22,500 nt of DNA from Theodoxus fluviatilis (taxonomy: Eukaryota > Mollusca > Gastropoda > Cycloneritida > Neritidae), in assembly GCA_034096865.1 (NCBI GenBank), contig JAWQFJ010026915.1:1-22500 (forward strand), given 5' to 3'. The notes under the pieces are model-generated. The model saw only the letters and a program-made list of their open reading frames with translations, ran no database searches and was not told the DNA's origin. The position numbers and the translations under genes are program-made. Positions 18,213 to 22,500 of this stretch are shown one piece after another (position 1 is the stretch's first letter; each line of letters begins with the position of its first letter).

Positions 18213-18911
18213 CCGCGACTCCCTACGCGATTCGTAAGAGGCGAATGTCGAGGAAAATCGTGGTTTGACTTCCTCTTTCTCTTACCTATTGTTGTGATTG
18301 TTCGTGACCAATGGCCTTACAGAGCCTACAAGGCTGATAGACCGTAAAGCGCCATCATTCATAATCCATCATGCTGCGAAATCCAGAGAATGTCATTGGC
18401 ATTAATGTTCGCCCCAGCAGAAAGCATGACAAGAAAACAAGATATGTTGCCAGATGGCATTGCATGGGTTCTCAAAATATAAATCGCGAGGGTATAGGTC
18501 CCCTGCAACACACAATTTGTTTGCTCCATTTCAAAGCCTGTTTTCTCTCGTCTTTTCTAGCATGCGCGCAACTCAAAACCACCAAAACGTAACTCAAGAC
18601 TGATTGTGTGGTGCTGGGTCGCAACTATCATTGCAGTGCAGGCCTGACCAGATTTTTACTTCTCCATAGTTCATCTGCAACGATCTCCTGAGGAGGCAAA
18701 CCAATGGCTGGATATCCTGTTTTGTGAATTGTCAGTCCGGGCCAGAGCTGAAAGAAACGTGTGAACAGCGATTCCTGGTACAGGGAGTTTTTGCGGTTTA
18801 CCAACGTGTGCTTGGCGCTTTTCTCAGTTGTGTATTGTGTTCACTCACCGCACGATGAACGCTTCTGTCAAGTGTATATTCGAGGGAATAAAAGAGAGCA
18901 GGAGGAAAATG
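18213..18911. other. Unassigned DNA
   Basis: No gene or element recognised. AAGACTGATTGTGTGGTGCT near 18597 resembles AAGACTGATTTTGTGGTGGC near 8528, a weak hint of another old repeat. Confidence 0.4.
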
Positions 18912-19501
18912 GTGGGTTGGGGGGGTTGGAGGGGGGCTTGGAAGGGGGAGGTGTTGGAAAGGGGGGGTGTTGAAAGGGGGGGTGTTGGAAGGAGGGGTGT
19001 TGGAAGGGGGGGTGTTGGAAGGGGGGGGTTGGAAGGGGGGGGGGGTTGGAATGGGGGGGGGGTTGGAAGGGGGGTGTTGGAAGGGGGTTGTTGGAAGTGG
19101 GGTGTTGGAAGGGGGGGTGTTGGAAGGGGGGGTGTTGGAAGGGGGGGGGGTTGGAAGGGGGGGGGTTGGAAGGGGGGGGTTGGAAGGGGGGATGTTGGAA
19201 GGGGGTGTTGGAAGGGGGGGTGTTGGAAAGGGGGTGTTGGAAGGGGGGTTGTTGGAAGAGGGGGTGTTGGAAGGGGGGGTGTTGGAAGGGGGGATGTTGG
19301 AAGGGGGTGTTGGAAGGGGGGGGGTTGGAAAGGGGGTGTTGGAAGGGGGGGTGTTGGAAGGGGGGATGTTGGAAGGGGGGGGGGTTGGAAGGGGGGGTGT
19401 TGGAAGGGGGGGGTTGGAAGGGGGGATGTTGGAAGGGGGTGTTGGAAGGGGGGGTGTTGGAAAGGGGGGTGTTGGAAAGGGGGTGTTGGAAAGGGGGGGG
19501 G
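18912..19501 (+). repeat. G-rich minisatellite (TTGGAAGGGGGGGTG type)
   Basis: About 590 bp of ~12-18 bp units: TTGGAAG, then a G run of 4-9, often GTG. The plus strand has almost no C and dozens of G runs of five or more, so G-quadruplex formation is likely. The unit lacks stop codons in several frames on both strands, which gives long Pro-rich or Gly-rich frames that I do not regard as genes. Confidence 0.95.
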
Positions 19502-19747
19502 GGACAAAAGAGGGAGAAGCAGCAGCAGCAAAGGAAGCAAGAGCAAGAGGAAATGAAAGAAGGAATAGAAGGAGTAACAGGAGTAACAAAGATGGGGATG
19601 GAGGGAAAGAGTGGCAACAGAAGGGGGGGGGGGGTGGGAGGGAAGGAGGGAAGAAATGAAGAGAAAGGAGGGATGGATGAAAGGTAGAAAAATGAGGGAA
19701 GAATAAAGGGAAAAGAAAGGATGGGTAGAAGGAAGGAAGGAATGAAT
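19502..19747 (+). repeat. Polypurine (GA/GGA-rich) tract
   Basis: This continues the strand bias of the G-rich minisatellite with AG, GGA and AAGG-type units and very few pyrimidines. Homopurine DNA of this length can form triplexes. Confidence 0.8.
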
Positions 19748-19830
19748 GACGTTTCTCGGCCTGTCAACCTTTGTGGGCTACGTAAGGCTATTAATCATGA
19801 ATTCATTAGAACTTGTTAGTATACGATCAA
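19740..19830 (+). repeat. Diverged dispersed repeat, partial copy 3
   Basis: GAATGA...CCTGTCAACCTTTGT...CTACGTAAGGCTATTAATCATGAA aligns, at roughly 70% by eye, with 13918-13985. The 16-mer found in the other two copies is absent. Confidence 0.4.
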
Positions 19831-19925
19831 TCACAATTTTCTTACTTATTCGCCTATTACGAAACGCGTAGGGGAGCGCGGTGTCTATTTTTATCACCAA
19901 ACCGGGCGGGGGAGGGGGGAGGAGG

Positions 19926-19990
19926 AGATGATGATGATGATGTTTGATGATGATGATGATGACGATGATGATAATGATGATGATGATGAA
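19926..19990 (+). repeat. GAT triplet microsatellite
   Basis: GAT repeats with TTT, GAC and AAT interruptions, flanked by GA-rich sequence. Confidence 0.95.
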
Positions 19991-20393
19991 GCACGTTGAT
20001 GGATAGGAGCAAGAGGACAACAGTCTGCGGAGAGGATGGACGATGAGGAGCAAGATGATGAAAAGGAGAAGAAGGAGGATGGCGACGAGGTGGCGAGAAA
20101 TAGGCGAAGACCAGGAGGCCGACCTTTGTCGTGCCTTGTTCTACGTCATGACGGCTTGCTTGAGGCACTGCACAAACGTACAGGTCACCGAAGAAAAACG
20201 AGCGTCTACACTAGTTAAGCAATGTCGTGGACATTCGTGTATATTTCAAGAACTTTTGGCAGTTCATTTCGCGTCCGGGTGTTCCCCCCCTTGGGGATTG
20301 CTGCACAGAAAACTGTTATGACAATTTGCAAATGCTGCACTGCGATAGAAAAACTGTTTATGTTATTACACAGGTCTCTTCAGTATTTATTGT
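19991..20393. other. Unassigned DNA
   Basis: No supported gene. Short open frames at 20036-20321 begin in Lys/Arg/Asp/Glu-rich low-complexity sequence and show no domain. Confidence 0.4.
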
Positions 20394-20395
20394 AG

Positions 20396-20430
<35 letters not shown>
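20394..20430 (+). repeat. TA dinucleotide microsatellite
   Basis: A TA run of about 37 bp, followed by a T-rich tract ending TTTCAG at 20452, which resembles a splice acceptor. Confidence 0.9.
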
Positions 20431-20837
20431 CCTCTCTTTTTTTCGTATTTCAGCACGGATTCAAACTTCCCTCTCACCACAGAGACGAGTCTTTGATGCG
20501 CGGTCTCTGCGGATGTCCTGGCGGACTGACTCTGAATCGAGCAGTCTCCACGAACCACCAGCGCCAGCCTACTGCAATATTGGATCCAGGTACGGTCGCA
20601 CTCTGGGTATTTATTGTCTCCCGGAGCAAAGCACCACACCAGGATCACACTATTGCCTGACCCCGGCGTCGACACGTTGGATGCATTAGCTGCCTTCTCA
20701 CGCACCTGCCCAGCCGCTATGCTGCCCTAGGGGTCGGTACACTCTCCCACCCCCATCCCTCACCCCAAAGGTGCCATTGCAGATGATCGCTGGTTGATTA
20801 CACGCCAATCACCTTGCCCAGACCAGGCGTCCAGGCC

Positions 20838-21390
20838 ATGCCCAGCAAATCCCACCTCAAGTACCAGCCCGCCCCACGTCACGAGCAGTGCAACGGTGAC
20901 GTCATTCCAGCCCCTGGTAACGTCACCTCTACGTCATCGTCTCGCAACAGTTTGACATCATCGCCAAAGCTTTCCAGCGTCTACGACGGTGGGGCGACTT
21001 CCCCAGCCGCGACCAGCTTGTCCAACACGTACGCCAGTGTGACGTCACCCAACTCCACTAGCGTCTATGTCGGCGTGACGTCACCGTCTGGCGTCACCAG
21101 CTCCTCCAGCGTCTACTCGGGTGTGGCGTCGCCAGTTGATATGGCGCCTACATACTGTGGCGTCCAGAGCAACGTCATGTCACACGACCTTGAGGGTCAC
21201 ACTGGAGATCCGGCAGAAGTACAGTTCCTTCAACAGTCATCCTCGCCCTCATCAGCCATGAGCCGCTCCCACGGGCTTGCCTACCGCTTCAGCAACAGGG
21301 AGAAGTATCTGGTGGCCATATCAGCTCTGCTCTTTTGCGCATGCGTGGCCTTCGCCGTCGTCGCCTTCGTCAGAGATCGTCAAGGCCAAA
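20838..21390 (+). CDS. Putative exon: Ser/Thr-rich N-terminus plus one transmembrane helix
   Basis: This is the best host-gene candidate. The start ATG at 20838 has a G at -3, and the upstream frame closes at 20784. The 184 codons give a Ser/Thr/Pro-rich region (about 20-145) with loosely repeated Tyr motifs (SSVYDGGATSP, SVYVGVTSP, SSVYSGVASP). A basic stretch and a 22-residue hydrophobic helix follow (about 157-178), then RDRQGQ. There is no signal peptide, so the likely topology is type II: cytoplasmic N-terminus and the rest of the protein outside. The exon ends at a GTGAGT donor (21391) after the first base of a codon; read-through hits a stop two codons later. A tail of this kind before a type II helix fits M13 metallopeptidases (neprilysin/ECE), but no catalytic exon is in view, so that is a guess. 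An upstream acceptor (20452 or 20781) may precede it. Confidence 0.6.
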
Positions 21391-21396
21391 GTGAGT
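21391..21396 (+). promoter_or_regulatory. Splice donor site
   Basis: GTGAGT directly follows CAAA. It matches the animal 5' splice site consensus across all intron positions. Splicing here would skip the stop codon at 21396-21398 and open a phase 1 intron that runs off the window. Confidence 0.6.
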
Positions 21397-21468
21397 AACT
21401 GATGAGTTTCATTGTATCGACAGTGTGCTGTTTGGCGTTGTTGTTTTATGTGTCGTCCTCGTCGTAGT

Positions 21469-21744
21469 TCTCCTCCTCCTCCTGCTCCGCCTGCTCCTCC
21501 TGCTCCTCCTGCTCCTCCTCCTCCTGCTCCTTCTGCTCCTCCTCCTCCTCTTGCTCCTCCTTCTCCTGCTCCTCTTTCTCCTGCTCCTCCTTCTCCTGCT
21601 CCTCTCCTCCTCCTCCTCCTCCTTCTCCTCCTCCTCCTCCTCCTCCTCCTCCTCCTCCTCCTCCTCCTCCTCCTCCTCCTCCTCCTCCTCCTCCTCCTCC
21701 TCCTCCTCCTCCTCCTCCTCCTCCTCCTCCTCCTCCTCCTCCTT
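21469..21744 (+). repeat. CCT-rich triplet microsatellite in presumed intron
   Basis: Interrupted CTC/CTG units (21469-21600) become a nearly pure CCT tract of over 130 bp (21601-21744). One strand is entirely pyrimidine over the pure part. The poly-Glu, poly-Leu and poly-Ser frames across it are artefacts. Confidence 0.95.
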
Positions 21745-21781
21745 ATCCGTCTTCAAGATTAACAACAAAGACAACAGCTTC

Positions 21782-21931
21782 TAGTGCTACTAGTAGTACT
21801 ACTACGCTAATAGTACTTCCACTATTTTAAACAACTGCTACAACTACAACAGCTACTAGTACTAATTCTATGACTACTACTACAACAACTACTATTATTA
21901 TTACTGCTGCTGCTGCTGCTGCCGCTACTAT

Positions 21932-21979
<48 letters not shown>

Positions 21980-22054
21980 CACTACTACTACTACTACCAC
22001 TACTACCACTACTACTACTACTTTTACTACTACTACTTTTACTACTACTACTTT

Positions 22055-22109
<55 letters not shown>
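21782..22109 (+). repeat. ACT triplet microsatellite in presumed intron
   Basis: Imperfect ACT/AGT/ATT and GCT units pass into a long ACT tract (about 21930-22109), with CCA and TTT interruptions repeated in a regular pattern at 22015-22060. Confidence 0.95.
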
Positions 22110-22110
<1 letters not shown>

Positions 22111-22500
22111 CTACTTCGCTGCTACACCCGCTGCCACTACTTCAACTCCTCCATCACACCTGTTTCTACTGCTCTAGTCATCCATGTTCGTTGTTTTCAT
22201 TTGATTCTTTTCTGCGACTGCCAGCGTCAGGAATCAGCAGAACCCGGATGATCCTTTGCTGACCTCTCCACGGTGTATTGTTCTCTTGGTCAAAAATAGC
22301 TTTGAAAAAAGTGTGCATATTCGCCTTCTTCGCTCTCTCCGCCTGTTCAATCAAGGCGTTGAAAGTGACCCGTTAGGGCCATGTCCATTCACGTCATGAC
22401 TGCGCCAATCAATTGATGACCGACGACAGGTATGATTGAACCCCTTTTTTCTCACCTGTAAGACGCCAAGTTTACTCATGAGACTATGCACACGAATGTG
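22110..22500. other. Presumed intron, nothing recognised
   Basis: Unique-looking sequence with no repeat and no exon that I can support before the window ends. Confidence 0.4.

Noticed and set aside
18798..19767. Long Pro-rich (minus) and Gly-rich (plus) open frames of 210-300 codons
   Set aside because: All frames on both strands stay open because the minisatellite unit lacks stops; composition follows the repeat exactly and there is no start context or domain.
21409..21784. Poly-Glu (minus) and poly-Leu or poly-Ser (plus) frames
   Set aside because: Direct translation of the CCT microsatellite.

Overview
This window looks like intergenic and intronic DNA from an animal genome rich in repeats. 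Only one stretch resembles a host gene: what appears to be an early exon with a splice donor near the right end. The rest is transposable elements and unusually long microsatellites. A tRNA-derived SINE, a Penelope-like retroelement, an LTR element primed from tRNA-Arg and dense CA/CT/ACT/CCT repeats fit a marine invertebrate. A gastropod mollusc is my best guess, but nothing here proves it.

Layout. Positions 1-5835 hold an LTR retrotransposon, complete in this window except for the first ~195 bp of its left LTR. Its LTRs are ~98% identical and it has a tRNA-Arg primer binding site, but the ~4.9 kb between the LTRs has no gag or pol reading frame. That internal region is G-rich and in places is packed with short hairpins placed end to end. 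Positions 5836-10440 hold a tRNA-derived SINE (6038-6341), a second tRNA-like head (8960-9028), one copy of a diverged dispersed repeat (about 6510-6690), an Asp-codon triplet repeat, a TG tract and GA/GGTT tracts. Positions 10444-12334 hold a 5'-truncated Penelope-like element: an inverted partial copy joined head-to-head to a longer copy encoding the C-terminal GIY-YIG nuclease. The whole unit is flanked by a 13-bp target-site duplication. Positions 12335-18900 are mostly unrecognised DNA, with a second copy of the dispersed repeat, CT/CA blocks and a short minisatellite. Positions 18912-19747 are a purine-rich minisatellite with long G runs. Positions 20838-21390 encode a Ser/Thr-rich N-terminal region and one transmembrane helix, then a GTGAGT donor; CCT and ACT microsatellites follow in the presumed intron.

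How the parts relate. The LTR element must borrow proteins from an autonomous relative. The Penelope copy is truncated and carries an in-frame stop, so it is dead as a protein source. The best candidate for something undescribed is the hairpin-array interior of the LTR element. Within it, a 115-bp duplicated unit keeps its stems while the differences lie mainly in loops or linkers.
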